From Rhizophagus irregularis (Eukaryota; Glomeromycota; Glomeromycetes; Glomerales; Glomeraceae): a stretch of DNA of 64,000 bases. The notes beneath the pieces are model-generated. The model worked only from the letters and a program-made list of their open reading frames with translations, was not told the origin of the DNA and made no database searches. The DNA lies in assembly GCF_026210795.1 (NCBI RefSeq), contig NC_089458.1, forward strand, positions 1,550,001 through 1,614,000, read 5' to 3'. This document shows positions 1 through 17,399 of the stretch, one piece after another. A program made the translations under genes and the position numbers. How positions within the stretch are numbered: the first letter of the stretch is position 1; the number at the start of each line of letters is the position of its first letter.

Positions 1-434
1 TTTAAGATTAAAAGGTTTTTAAATAATTTTTAAGAAAATTACAAAATTTTAATTTTTTAATTTTTTTACTTTAATAAAATTTTTATTGACAAAATTTTAA
101 AATTTTGTTATAGTTAATATCAAATTAATATTTATTAAAATATTTATTATTTAAGTTAAAACTTTTGTGATTAATATTTTTAACTTTGATTAAATTATAA
201 ATTAGTATTTTAAATTTTAGTTAAACTATAATTTTGGCTAAATTAAATAATAATAATCACAGATAGTGATAATTACTACTGATAAAAATTAGTAATATTT
301 TATTTTATATAATAATATAAAATTATATTGTTTTTTTTATAAATATTTAATAGTTAAATTTTGATAAAATATATATTATTATGTATAGTATATTAAAAAA
401 AAATCTTTTTATATAATAATTATTTTTGTATATA

Positions 435-606
435 CAGTCAAACCTTAATATAGCGAACTCTTGATATAGTGAATTTTTCAGACAACTATAATAAATTTCC
501 CCTTGCTATAATGAATTAACCAATCAAATCTCTTAAAATCTTCACTATAGCCCTATAGCGAAGTTGAGGTCTGGAACCTAGGGATCGTTATAACAAGAGT
601 TGACAG
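435..606. mobile_element. pogo/Tigger-like MITE
   Basis: The left end reads CAGTCAAACCTTAATATAGC and the reverse complement of the right end reads CTGTCAACTCTTGTTATAAC. These are imperfect inverted termini of about 24 bp (roughly 17 matches), and TA dinucleotides flank both sides (433-434 and 607-608). CAGTCAA-type ends with a TA duplication are typical of pogo/Tigger elements of the Tc1-mariner superfamily. No coding capacity remains in 172 bp, so it would be non-autonomous. The family call is an inference from the termini alone. Confidence 0.55.
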
Positions 607-665
607 TAATTATAACATTTAGACTAATTTGTATAAATATTTTTGTATTGTATTACTTGTATTAC

Positions 666-1153
666 CTAGAGTTATGATCTATCATCCGTCATCTGTTAGA
701 TGAGTCAGATATCTGTCATATCTGTCATCTGTTAGATGGATCAGATATCTGTCATCTGTCGGATGAATCAGATGGATCTGATTTGACAGATCAGATAACA
801 GATTTATCTGCAAATGAAACAGATAATCTGAATCATCTGAACTTGGGTTAAGTGTAGAAATTTCATGGAATTTAGTTAGATTTAAATAAGTTAATTCTGG
901 TCAAATTTTAATGCCAGCCGGAATTATGTTTCGCAAATGTTAATTCTGGACAAGTTTTAATGGTGGCCAGAGTTATATTATACTGACCAGAATTAATAAA
1001 CTAGTTCCAAACTAAAAATTCAAAAAAGTTAATCTGTCAGATGAACAGATCATCTGGTTAGATAATCTATCATCCATCATCTGACAAGATCAGATGGCAA
1101 ATAAAATCTGGTCAGATGACAGATGACAGATGATCTTCAGATCGTAACTCTAG
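666..1153. mobile_element. 488-bp MITE with 6-bp target duplication
   Basis: The element begins CTAGAGTTATGATC and ends with the reverse complement of CTAGAGTTACGATC. A direct TATTAC lies on each side (660-665 and 1154-1159). Inside the termini both arms are packed with degenerate ATCTG/CAGAT units (about 680-840 and 1030-1135), so each arm can pair with itself and with the other. The centre (about 840-1030) lacks them. No open frame is present. I cannot place it in a superfamily. Confidence 0.75.
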
Positions 1154-1588
1154 TATTACCTATTATATATAGCTTAATTACATTATGCTTTTTTATAATG
1201 AAATAATGAATTATATATGCAAAATAATAGGTTAATGGTTAGTTTAATAATAATAAATTACATTTTTAATAATATTTTTTTTTATTTTGCAGTGCATTTG
1301 CAATTTTATTAAATGTAAAAGAAATATATATCAAATAAAATAATTATTTATAAAGATTATCTAATATTATTAAATTACAAACTATTTATTATATATAATT
1401 GTACTTTACATATGTATTGTTAAAAATTTGACTTAATAAGTAGATATTATATATATCATTTAGAATGAATTATTTTTAACCTAAAAGTCTATTTTTTATA
1501 TTAGGATTCACATATTTTTAATATTAATAATTAAATATAAATAGTTATAGTCAAATAAATTATTATAAATTATTTATATTACTTAAAT

Positions 1589-2014
1589 GGATATTGTTAA
1601 ATATCACCAGTGGTGATCGTCATCATATGTAAAATATTTTTTAAATTTTCAAAAATTTTTAACTGTGATATTATTCTAATTATAATATAAATATCATTAT
1701 TATATGTAAATTTATAGGTAGAACAAGTTTACCTTAGATTATTGTTATTTAGATAGTTTTTGAGAAAAATAGGAAAGTTTGATTTTATAAGCAAAATATA
1801 ATTTTTTGTTTTAAAAAAGATTTTTTTTAGTCAAAATTTCAAAATTTTAGTATGATTAGTATCTACTCAGGTTTATTTTACACATTTATTATTTAAATTG
1901 AAATTTTTGAAAAAAAATTTATGATGTGTTTTTTAACTCTGACCAAAATTATAATTTTCGGCTAGAATTAAGTGGTATGGTGATGATCACCACTGGTGAT
2001 ATTTAGCAATACCC
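1589..2014. mobile_element. MULE-type MITE with 9-bp target duplication
   Basis: The left terminus (GGATATTGTTAAATATCACC) and the reverse complement of the right terminus (GGGTATTGCTAAATATCACC) match over about 38 bp with few differences; both continue into CAGTGGTGATC. A perfect 9-bp direct repeat TACTTAAAT flanks the element (1580-1588 and 2015-2023). Nine-bp duplications are the hallmark of Mutator-like elements. The ends resemble those of the MULE at 58374-61769 (GG start, GGYAAT-like motif, paired TCACC/GGTGA words), so this is probably a deletion derivative of a related family. Confidence 0.8.
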
Positions 2015-2110
2015 TACTTAAATTTATAATTTTATAATTTAAAATTTAAAATTTTTAATATTAATTTTTAACTTTACTAAATTATACTACTGATATTTAA
2101 TACTATAATA

Positions 2111-2211
2111 CACAGGTCAAAAAGTAAAAAATCAGACATCAATCAGTCACCTGATTGGCGATCATCGATACATTTCCGATTGGTGCCTGATTTTTCACTT
2201 TTCGACCTGTG
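2111..2211. mobile_element. 101-bp foldback element
   Basis: Almost the whole unit is one inverted repeat. CACAGGTCAAAAAGTAAAAA on the left pairs with CACAGGTCGAAAAGTGAAAA read from the right, and pairing continues through ATCAGRCAYCAATC into a short loop. It is flanked on both sides by ATA, which is too short to prove a duplication. It is probably a MITE of unknown family. Confidence 0.6.
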
Positions 2212-2710
2212 ATAGTAAGTATAGTGGACATTCTTATATCATCTTACCAATCATTTATCAATCATATATTTGTATTTTGTTAAAAAAACTTAATTTTTAA
2301 AAGAAATATGACAAAATAAATAACTAGACAAAATGAAAAGCGTCATATTGTTATATAGCTTTGAATTATATGACGATTTGCATCATTTTTTAATTTTTAC
2401 GTTATAGATTATTGATTTGTAATTATTTGGAATTATCAACTTAAAATTGATGGCAGAAGGTGAATATTCATGACAGAAAATTAAAAATTTGCAAAATTAC
2501 TTTTTATATTATGTATAATTTATAACAAAAATAATGCAATTATATAACCCATAATGCAGAAATTTTATCAGTAATATCACAAACTTTAATGATTTAATGC
2601 CACAAAATTTAATTATCTAATGCTATGAAATTAAATAAATACCACAAAGCTTAAACCACAAAATTAAATCAATATCATAAATGCATAAAATTTAATAAAT
2701 ATATACTATA

Positions 2711-3607
2711 ATGCAAGTAAACTATATTTGACAATCACATAATGATGTTTCAATTTTCTGGTGCAAGTTTCATATCACGTGATCAGACATTGTCCAATAA
2801 AAAATAAGAATTTTTATATGTTACACTTAAGGTTGCTTGCCGAAACCTAGGGGTTTAGGCAAGATGGCGTTTCGCCGAAAAGCGAAATTCTGCCGAAACT
2901 ATATTAAAGTTATATTAAAAAACTGGTGAAACTTTGGAGAAAGGTGAAACTGCCGAAACTTATTATAAATGCCGAAACTGCCAAAACTCTACCGAAACTA
3001 TAATAAATCTATAGTAAAATTTTAACGAAACTAATCGTAGGATTTTGAAGAGGTTTAGACAAGCAACCTTAGTTACACTGTTTTGTACATAATAAAATGA
3101 AAAATTTATTCATTGAAACTCTTTATATGGTATTGTAATATATAGTGACCTTTTTTCCTAGGTATCTTACTAACTTGTTATCATTTTGTTTTACGTGGCA
3201 TCAGTAAAGCCAGATCAAAATTTTCTCATTCACGTGTGATGATTTTCTTATGAATCAGAAGGTTTTTTCATCGTTAAAGGAATTTTCTCATGATCAAATG
3301 AATGTGATAATTCAGACCAGTATTGAAATATCATAATTTTGGCCTGAATTATAAAAATTTTTGACCAATAAGATAGGGCACGTGTGATTCAATTTGTTTT
3401 AAATTTAGGCTGATCATATAAAAATCAGTTAGTTTTAATTGCCTATAACTTTTTATACAGATATTTTTTCAAATATCTGACCGGTAATTTGATAGTACTT
3501 GTCTTGAAGAATAAAATTACCAGTTTATTTTCTTTAAAATTTATTTTTTAAAATTTTATAAAATTTTTTAATACTACAATTTTATTGTTGAGTATAGTTT
3601 ACTTGCA
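2711..3607. mobile_element. Inverted-repeat element interrupted by a hAT MITE
   Basis: TGCAAGTAAACTATATTTGA near 2712 matches TGCAAGTAAACTATACTCAA read from the other strand at about 3607 (24 bp, three mismatches). The outer flanks share ATACTAT, but I cannot fix the exact target duplication. The element encloses the 244-bp hAT-like MITE at 2828-3071, which is therefore the younger insertion. Nothing coding is seen inside. Confidence 0.55.
2828..3071. mobile_element. hAT-like MITE with 8-bp target duplication
   Basis: The termini are inverted copies: TAAGGTTGCTTGCCGAAACC on the left and TAAGGTTGCTTGTCTAAACC from the right. A perfect 8-bp direct repeat GTTACACT flanks the element (2820-2827 and 3072-3079). 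Eight-bp duplications are characteristic of hAT transposons. The interior is built from repeated GCCGAAACT-like words and has no open frame. Confidence 0.78.
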
Positions 3608-3666
3608 CCATACTATTAATTTATGTTTGTTAATAAAGTTCTATATGAACTCCTTCATGAAATAAA

Positions 3667-3733
3667 AGTACTTTTAAAAATATATTGGCTCACAAGCTGG
3701 CTCGCAAGCTAATATATTTTTAAAGTACTTTTA
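3667..3733. repeat. Long perfect hairpin (foldback repeat)
   Basis: AAAGTACTTTTAAAAATATA is followed about 24 nt later by its complement, giving a stem of about 22 bp with a loop rich in GGCTCACAAGCT-like words. Those words recur inverted just downstream (about 3733-3745), and a weaker outer pairing of TAAAG(T/C)TCTA brackets about 3643-3763. It is probably the core of another MITE. Confidence 0.55.
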
Positions 3734-5108
3734 GCTTGTGAGCTGACTTGTGTAGAGCTTTATTTGTTGAATATAAATTTAAATCTAAAAAATATTAAAT
3801 AATAATACACAAACTTGTGTATTAAAAGTAAGTTTATTTGCAAAATTTAAGCATGTATTATTATGTAAAATTTATAAATAACAGCATGCATTATTCTATG
3901 TGATAAGATTGAATAAATGATTGATAAATAATTATCAAAATTGTGATAAAATGAGGATATCCACTATGCTATAATAGTATAATAATAGTGTGTTTTCATG
4001 AAAATTATAGTTTAAATTAAAGAAGTTACTTTAATTAAATTATTCAGTCACTCTAAAAATAGGCAGAAAAAGTTTTTTTATAGTATCAGAAGTCTATACT
4101 TGATAATCACCACATATTTTTATCTAGTTTTAAGGGGGATGCATTTATAGAGAGTTGACTGTATTATAATTATTAATTATAAATGATTTCTATCTATACA
4201 TAGATATTCAAATATGAATTTCTAAAAAAGTAAATTTTTTATATTAATTATTTAATGTTGGGTAGAATTAAATTTAACAAAAAATAAAAAATAAAAATTT
4301 TTTAGAATTAATTTTGATATTTTAAATAATTTGCAGAATAAATAAAAATACATATTGTATATTTTTTTAAAAATTATATTTATTAAAAAATTTTTTTTTA
4401 TAACTTTCTAATAAAGTTACATAATATATGTATAAATACCTAATGTAAATTAAGAAATTTTCTTAATTATGTTATTTATATAAAATAATAATAATTAAAT
4501 ATAAAAAATTTTATCTATTATTTCTATAAAAACTCTATGAAAATGAGCTTTTCACAAATCCATTTATGAAAAATGCAAATAATTTGATAAATTCTGTAAT
4601 ATAAAGTTATTAATTCCAGAAATATGAGCCTTTTACAGAAAAAAATTGAAATAAAAAAACAGATTGACTTTTTTTACAAAGTGGAAACATTAGAAATAAT
4701 ACAGCAAATAAGCTTGCAAAATTTAGTTTAGATTTAAATAGTTCTTATAATAATAGGTTTACCCATAGTAGTAATTTATTTATACTATTAGATTGTAAAA
4801 TATTTGCAAAAATCAAATTTGAAAAAAAATACAAAAATGTAATTATTATTCTTTTATGATTTTTTTTCTCTTCTTTTTGATTTCATTTTCAAATTCTTTT
4901 AAATTAAATTTTATATAATGCATCTAATTTCAATATAATTTTTTTATTAGTAAATTTAATTAATATATAATGTCAATTAAAGATGAAAATTATTTAAAAG
5001 AAAATATTTTAAAAATTTATTTTTGAAAATTTAAAAGAATCATAATTAAATAGAAATAAAGTTTTTTTTTTATAAATAAAAAAGTTTATAATTTATAACT
5101 TTTTATGT

Positions 5109-10929
<5,821 letters not shown>

Positions 10930-12403
10930 TGTTATATTCAAAGAACTTCGTCAGACGCAAAAATCAATATCAACGGCACGATCAAGAATTGAAAAAAAGG
11001 ATCTCAAAAGATGTTATACATAAATGATTTCAAATTTTATTGGACAAAAAATTGAATAATTTTGTGTAACATTAATTACTAATATAATGAAGCGCAATTG
11101 TAGCTATCAACTAGTTCGTATAGGAAATGATGTAAAAGAAAAAATATTTTTATGTTTATCTACAAAAATTACAAATATGAAAAGTGTTGATCGTGTCTAT
11201 TCGGTCATTACCAGTTACTTACTTATTTTTTTTTACCTTGGAAGTTTTTTGTTCCATCACTTTATGAGTAAAACAGATGATGTGATTATTATTTGAGATT
11301 AATATACAAAGAAGATTGAAATATTGAAACATCAAACATTTATAGTGGATGTATCCATTAATGAGAGATATTAAAAGAAACCCAAGTTGTACTTTTCTCA
11401 TTGTTTTTATACTCAATGAATTTTATTCAAAGCAAGCAATAGTAGCAATACGTCTCCTTGCGAATTAATAAGTGAAAATTACAGTATGATTTAGTTTTTA
11501 AGAATGTCTAATTACGATCAAATCATATTATAAATAATTAACAAACAAAGATAGATAATTTAGGCATATGCGAAAGTTTTATGGACATGGAGATGCTTTT
11601 AAAGCTCAAAAATTTAGACAATAATTTCCTCTGCCCAAACTAATTTTTAAATTATACCCAAGATATAATACCGTCATAATGTGGGCCAGAATATTTACGA
11701 TCATTATCTAGTGCGGAAAATCTTTAACTCTACCCTGATTACATACAATTTTTAATTGCATTGTCTCGTTTTTTTTTTGTAATTACGCCCGAATTATGTG
11801 ATATTTAAAGTTGTGCATTTAAATTTGATTCAAGCCATCCATTTTTGCTTAGTAAATATTTTGGATCAATCAAAGAACATTACCAGTTATAATATTTTTG
11901 ATTGATAAATTTTTTACTTTCATAGTTCTACATAGTTCTTTATTAAAGCTTCAAAGAAACGTAAATAATGATTGTCTAAACTTTTTTATTTAAAAAGATA
12001 ATTAAATTCTTTAAATAAGATTTATTTCTAAATTAAAAAATTAAAATTAAAAAGAAAAGAGAAATATTAATAATTAACTAATAAATAATATTAATAAGCA
12101 ATTAGATAGAATGATAGATGTGCGGTTGTATCTTATATACAATTAGTACTAATGCTATTGAATGACGTCGATGTCACAGTAAATTTGAATCCACATACAG
12201 CATACCACAAACACACCTCTTTTATTTTTATCACATACCAAATAATTAGAGAAATCATAGTATACTCTATTCCAATATTTCAATTCAATATTCAAAATAA
12301 TAAAATATATCATAAAAATTTATAACCCGAAAAATCAACCAACCTCTAATATTTCTTTGAATTAACATAAGGGTCGGTTTCTGATTTAAATGTTATGATA
12401 AAC

Positions 12404-12460
<57 letters not shown>

Positions 12461-12616
12461 CTCTTTGAAAACAATATAGTAAAATCAAATAGAAATAAAT
12501 TTGGTGGTACAAGGATAATACTGAATACAATTTAAATGCAAGGAAAAAGTATAAAAAATATATATAACTTAAAAGGATATGGTAGGTTAAATTATATAAA
12601 TACAAAATATCTAATT
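10930..12616. other. Intergenic region between eIF5B and the LDB gene
   Basis: This region holds the eIF5B promoter (just above 10929) and the 3' side of the LDB gene. Short frames near 11087-11416 look like chance frames in A+T-rich sequence. I see no RNA gene. The only distinct object is the poly-T tract at 12404-12460. Confidence 0.6.
12404..12460. repeat. Poly-T/poly-A tract
   Basis: A run of 57 nt that is all T except one C at 12415. Read on the minus strand it is a poly-A tract about 160 nt past the stop codon of the LDB gene. It could be a slippage microsatellite or the footprint of an old retro-insertion; no target duplication or retro-element is visible. Confidence 0.85.
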
Positions 12617-14444
12617 TCATGAACCTGTTTCCTGACGACTATTTTTTCTTGTATATTGTGGTTTTCGCCTTTTTTGCTTAGGCGTATCCATTTCTATGAT
12701 GCAAATTATCAATAAATGAAATCAAACATACAAAAACTTTTTTATATAGGAAATATTTAATAACTACATACTGCTAAATACAGGAGATGATTTAACAGAG
12801 GTTTTTGACGTCGGTGAATCTTTTATATTAGCATTGGATGTTGATGGCGATGGTGCTGGAATATCAGTATAATGCTGTTGTTCCATATTTAAATTTTCGT
12901 TTTTCTCTTTAGGTGTTTTAGCAGGAGGTTCAGGTGGAGAAGGACCTGGTGTTGGGGGAGTATGATTTGATTGATTTATAATTGTCTGTGATTGCTGTTC
13001 AGGGTTTGCTAAGGCATATAAAGTTACTATATGTATTTACACGTATAAAATTGAAAATTATAATTATAATTAGTTTAATTAAAAATAAATAAATAAATAA
13101 GTAATAAAAAATATTACTTACAAAGTGGACCCTTATTTGAAGATATACTTTTTTCTATTAAGTCGTGCAATGTCACTACACCTTCTGCTAACTATGATAA
13201 AGTTAATATTAATCATACGTTAATTACGTTAATTACCAGTTTTATATTCTGTTAAATTGACTTATTTTATACATACCTCTAAGCATCTTAAAGTTTTTAT
13301 TGGTATACCCATCGGTCCAATAGGACTCTCAGGTAACATCGTTTGTTGTTGTCGAGGAACATATTCCATATGCTTCTCTGTATTAAATTCAAAACAGTCT
13401 ATTTTTAAATGATGATTTAGTCTGACCTTTAATCGCCCTGACGCTACAACCTGACATAACAAAAGTTATAACATATTAATGATTGTATAATAAATCGAAA
13501 CTGTAAATAATTATTACAAAGTAATTTATTATACCCTTGATCCATCTTCATAATTATATATCAATGAAGCTTTTGCTTCAACTGTACTATTATATGCCAT
13601 GCAATTATTTGCTATACTAACGGGAGTAGTAAAATTCTCCTTTATGCTATTCATTGTTAGTTGTATTGACGTAACGCCTGATTCAAAATTTACTTGGAAA
13701 AACCTTGAAATTACAGGATTCGGTATATCTTTTATTACGAAAAATATTAATTAATATAACAAATTTAACAAATTTTGAATTTAAAAAAGATAATGGAAGA
13801 AAATAATAAGTAATTCTAACCAAAACTTCTACTTCCTCCAGCCTCAGGATTCCATAATCCATATATCATTCTTCCTTCTTCTGAAAAGAATTCCATTACT
13901 ATTCTTTTCCAATAAGCTATGTCCTTCTTGTTTACTGCATTCTATGATATTTAAATAGAAAATCAAAATTAATTTGTTTTAAATATAAAAAGTGTCAGTA
14001 AAAAAATGGTAAAGCTATACCTCGCCAGCCAAATATTCACCAAACAATAACACTCGTAAAATGCTTCTTCCAGATGGCCTGCTTTTGTAGCTTTTTTGTT
14101 AAATTTGGAAAAAAATGAAAGAAATATTTTTTTATGAACTAACCTCAGGTAAGAGACTGGATTCCGACTAAAAAAAAATAGTGTAAATTAAACTTGCAAA
14201 GTGAAAGTTTTCAAAAGAGCACAAAATAAAGGCATATTTACGTGATCGGGGGGGAAGGATTTTGACCCATTGGCATTTGTTGTAGTCTTTGGTTATTCAT
14301 ATTTGCTGTTAACATAGTAGGAAACCCAATTGGGTTTTGTGTCATTGCCAAGTGCATCGCTCTAGGGTTATTTGGCATACCAACCAAGCCGTTTGGAATA
14401 GTAATACCCCCGTTAGCATATGCCGCGGGGTTTAAGTTAGCCAT
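12617..14444 (-). CDS. LIM-domain-binding (LDB/SEUSS/PtaB-like) transcription adaptor
   Basis: A nuclear scaffold protein of the LDB1/SEUSS/Adn1-Mfg1-PtaB family, which bridges DNA-binding factors; fungal members control adhesion and morphogenesis. The model has nine exons: 14444-14242, 14167-14144, 14078-14021, 13941-13821, 13728-13535, 13450-13277, 13191-13122, 13008-12772 and 12693-12617, giving 385 residues. Residues 1-67 are a Pro/Asn/Met-rich tail. The conserved core follows: VSYLR, RPSGRSILRVLLFGEYL, and AYWKRIVMEFFSEEG with LWNPEAGG, typical of the family's dimerisation region, then a beta-rich half with FFQVNFESG and LKIDCFEFNTEKHMEYVPR. The tail from about residue 280 is Pro/Ser-rich and ends in a basic KQKRRKPQYTRK stretch that may be a nuclear localisation signal. 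The exon 3 acceptor is ambiguous by three bases (AAGCAG). Family call firm; orthology to a named fungal gene not tested. Confidence 0.85.
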
Positions 14445-17399
14445 TCTTAATATTGATTACTGCAAAAAGGTACGTTCCGGGAAAATGAACAATATAATTA
14501 AAAGAAAATTTTTTTACTTTCTGTTTTACTTGATCTAGTATATTGTTAAATTTACATGGAGCTCTCTTATTGCTTGTTTTAGTATAACAGTCACTGGGAC
14601 ATTTCAACGCAACGCCAATTACTAATTAAAAATTTTGTACTACGTAAATTAGCCTATCTTCTTATAGGCTAATTTTTTATTATGAATATGAACTTTCAAT
14701 AATATTCTATATTTTACATAACGCTTTTATACGACTTTTGACCTTTAAACTGAAATACTCCTGATAATAATTCTTCCCAAAAGTTTTTTACGATGAGTCG
14801 TTAATAAAGATGTATTGTTAAATTTGGTTAGTAGTTTATATATACGTGCTGAGAAATGTCTAAATTTGTAATCCTTTATTGAAAACGGTCTTTTTTTTAT
14901 AATTAATATTGCAATTAATAAAGCTGATTATTTATTATTTCGTTCTCGCTTTTTTCCTTACCAACAAATATTATGTAAAGTATAATTTATAGTATTAATA
15001 TTTTTATAATGAGGTTAGAAGATGATTGAAAGAATGTTGTTTTGTAATTAAATTTGATGGTCGATTCATTTTGCTCTCTTTATTTTAATTCTACCTCCCT
15101 CTTCTACGACCTCTAGAATTTTATAGGGTTTTTTTATATTTTGCTATTGTATGAAGTTCACTATTTTTTGCTCTTCACCTACTGTAATTCAATCTTCATC
15201 TTTATTAATAACAATTAAGCAATCTTTAGACTTACGTTCTAGATTCCAGAGATACAGCAAAAAACAAAAAACCGGTGATCTGGATTGCTTCAGATTTTGC
15301 AATTTTTGTTGTTAAATATATGGATGTTATGATATATAAAAAATTTTAGGCTTTTTGTTTTTTATTCTAAAAATAAACCTGGCTGCCATCAAATTTTCAG
15401 TAAATTTGATTTGGCATATTTTATAAACACTAAAATATTTATAATAAGATTTCAATAATTTAAATTTGAATTTGAATTTTTTCAACCATTATGATAAATA
15501 AATTTTGATTTCAATTTTCTTAACAACAAACAAATAATAGTAAGTTTTTATTATTGCATAAACAAAATTGCAAATTCCAATTGCACTTTTTGTAATTCAA
15601 ATAAATAAATATAGCTTTTAATTTAATTTTAAGTTATTTTATATTAATAAAATTTTAAGAAAAATATTTTTTTACATTTTATTATTAAAAACCTTTATCA
15701 CTAAATACATTAAGCAAATATATCTTTAATATTACTTAAATGAATTGATATTTTATTAAATATAATAATAAAAAGTAATTAGTAAAGTATAATTAATTTG
15801 AATATAAAAGTAATTTATTTATATTACATTTTTTAAATTTCAATTAATTTAATTATTTTAATATTGTATTTTTATAATTAATATTACACAGTTTTTTAGT
15901 TTAAATTACTATTAAAATATATTTTATAAATTGTAATATTGTATTAAACTAAAATTTAATTTTAACAAATTAAAATAATAAAAAATTTAAAAAAATTTAA
16001 ATTTTAAGACTTTAAAAGATTTTAAATATTTTTTATTTATATTGAATAAAAAATTACTTTGTATTATATTTCAGTAAATATTAAATTTAGAAAAATTATT
16101 AGATTTCTTTTATTAAAGGTATAAATTTTATTGAATTTAAATTATTAGTTATAGATTAAAATAGAAGTATATAGTTTAAAATTTTTTAAAAATACTTTTA
16201 AAATAAATATTAATTTTTGGAAAATTTTATATAATTAATAAATAAACTTTAAATGTAATTTATATATGCAGTTTATTTGTTTTATAATAAAATAGATAAT
16301 TTAGTTAATCAGATCTTTGTTATAATAAAATTTAATATAATATGAAAATTTATTATAATAAAATTATTTTATATGTATTTTATATCTACTGGTTTATATA
16401 AATTCTATCTATTATTTCTGCAAAAAACTCAAGCTTTTTACAATTTTATTTATGAAAAATATAAATAATATATAGTATTAATTCTAAAAATTTAAGCTTT
16501 TTACAGAAAAAAAATGGAATATAAAAAATGGATTGACTTTTTTTACAGAAAAATTTATTTTATTAAATAATATATAGTATTTTATTAGTAATTTTTGATA
16601 TAATAAGATTTTTTATGATAAAATTAGTATAATACTCTATTAAAAAGTTTTTTAATCAAAATTTGTTATAAAGTAAATGGGTTAGAATTCTACTTTATTA
16701 AAATACTAGTTAAATAATAATAATATAGTTTAAATATTAGTATATGTTAGTTATTATATTTAATAGGATTTAATATTTTTTGCATATGTAATATATCACA
16801 GCAAATTTTATATAATAATTTGCTAATCTTTACCAAATTTTCTAATTCTCAATTTTTTTTGATTTTTTTACATTTTTGGTGTAAACCTTTATGTACTTAT
16901 TGTACCACTTTTAAAATCTATATAGTATGGATATTTTTGCTTGCTTTACAATTTTATTTAATATATCAAAAAGAATTTAGAATACTGTTTTTGACTTTTA
17001 TATGTGGAATGCAATATTTTATAAGTGCAATAAAAAATAAAATCCTATATATTATTATAAAAATAGAAAAATAAATTTTTACTACTTCCTATAAGGGTAA
17101 AGTTAAAAAAAATATTAGACTAAATATTTTATTATATATAATTTTACCTTTTTTAAAAAAAAATCAGGTTTTTTTTTAATATTACTTAATCTGATTATCA
17201 AATGAATCAGTTCAAATCATTATTAACATAATAATATTTGTATAATAAATATTTATTATTTATAATGATAAGCCTCTTAAACAATTTTTGATTTTAATTT
17301 TATGTTGAAAATCTTTGCCAAATACTGTTCAGTTATTTGTCCATTATAACGAGAATTACTATATAATTAATTTTTTTTATAATTAATACTTTTTTTTGG
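14445..17399. other. Very A+T-rich intergenic stretch with dispersed repeat
   Basis: No supported gene. 14647-14676 is a short hairpin (AATTAGCCTAT with its inverted copy), which could be the LDB promoter's neighbour or a small terminator-like structure. From about 15350 the sequence is almost only A and T. 16405-16550 resembles 4505-4675 (shared words such as ATCTATTATTTCT, AGCTTTTTACA and GATTGACTTTTTTTACA), so both are relics of one dispersed repeat. Confidence 0.6.
16405..16550 (+). repeat. Dispersed repeat relic, second copy at 4505-4675
   Basis: Shared ordered words with 4505-4675: TCTATTATTTCT, AAAAACTC, AGCTTTTTACA/AGCTTTTCACA, TTATGAAAAAT, TTAATTC, TTTTACAGAAAAAAA and GATTGACTTTTTTTACA. 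Spacing is preserved although bases between differ, so it is a diverged copy of the same sequence and not simple A+T bias. No ends or target duplications are recognisable. Confidence 0.5.

Larger units (their letters stand above)
1..5108. other. Gene-free, repeat-rich A+T-rich stretch
   Basis: I see no open frame with recognisable protein similarity here. The stretch is downstream of eIF5B (which reads leftward) and is filled with small inverted-repeat elements listed separately. Segments 1280-1425 and 4505-4675 resemble segments elsewhere in the window (about 56915-57055 and 16405-16550) and so are old dispersed repeats. Confidence 0.7.

Noticed and set aside
671-1150. CRISPR-like or satellite array
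   Set aside because: The ATCTG words are irregular in spacing and in both orientations, and are enclosed by TIRs with a target duplication, so they belong to a MITE.
4045-4161. Second pogo-like MITE (CAGTCACTCT... / ...GAGTTGACTG)
   Set aside because: The ends pair only partly and the TA duplication is present on one side only; too weak to list as a feature.
16820-17074. 84-codon hydrophobic frame
   Set aside because: T-rich sequence always yields Phe/Ile/Leu-rich frames; no family features, and neighbouring sequence is repeat relic.
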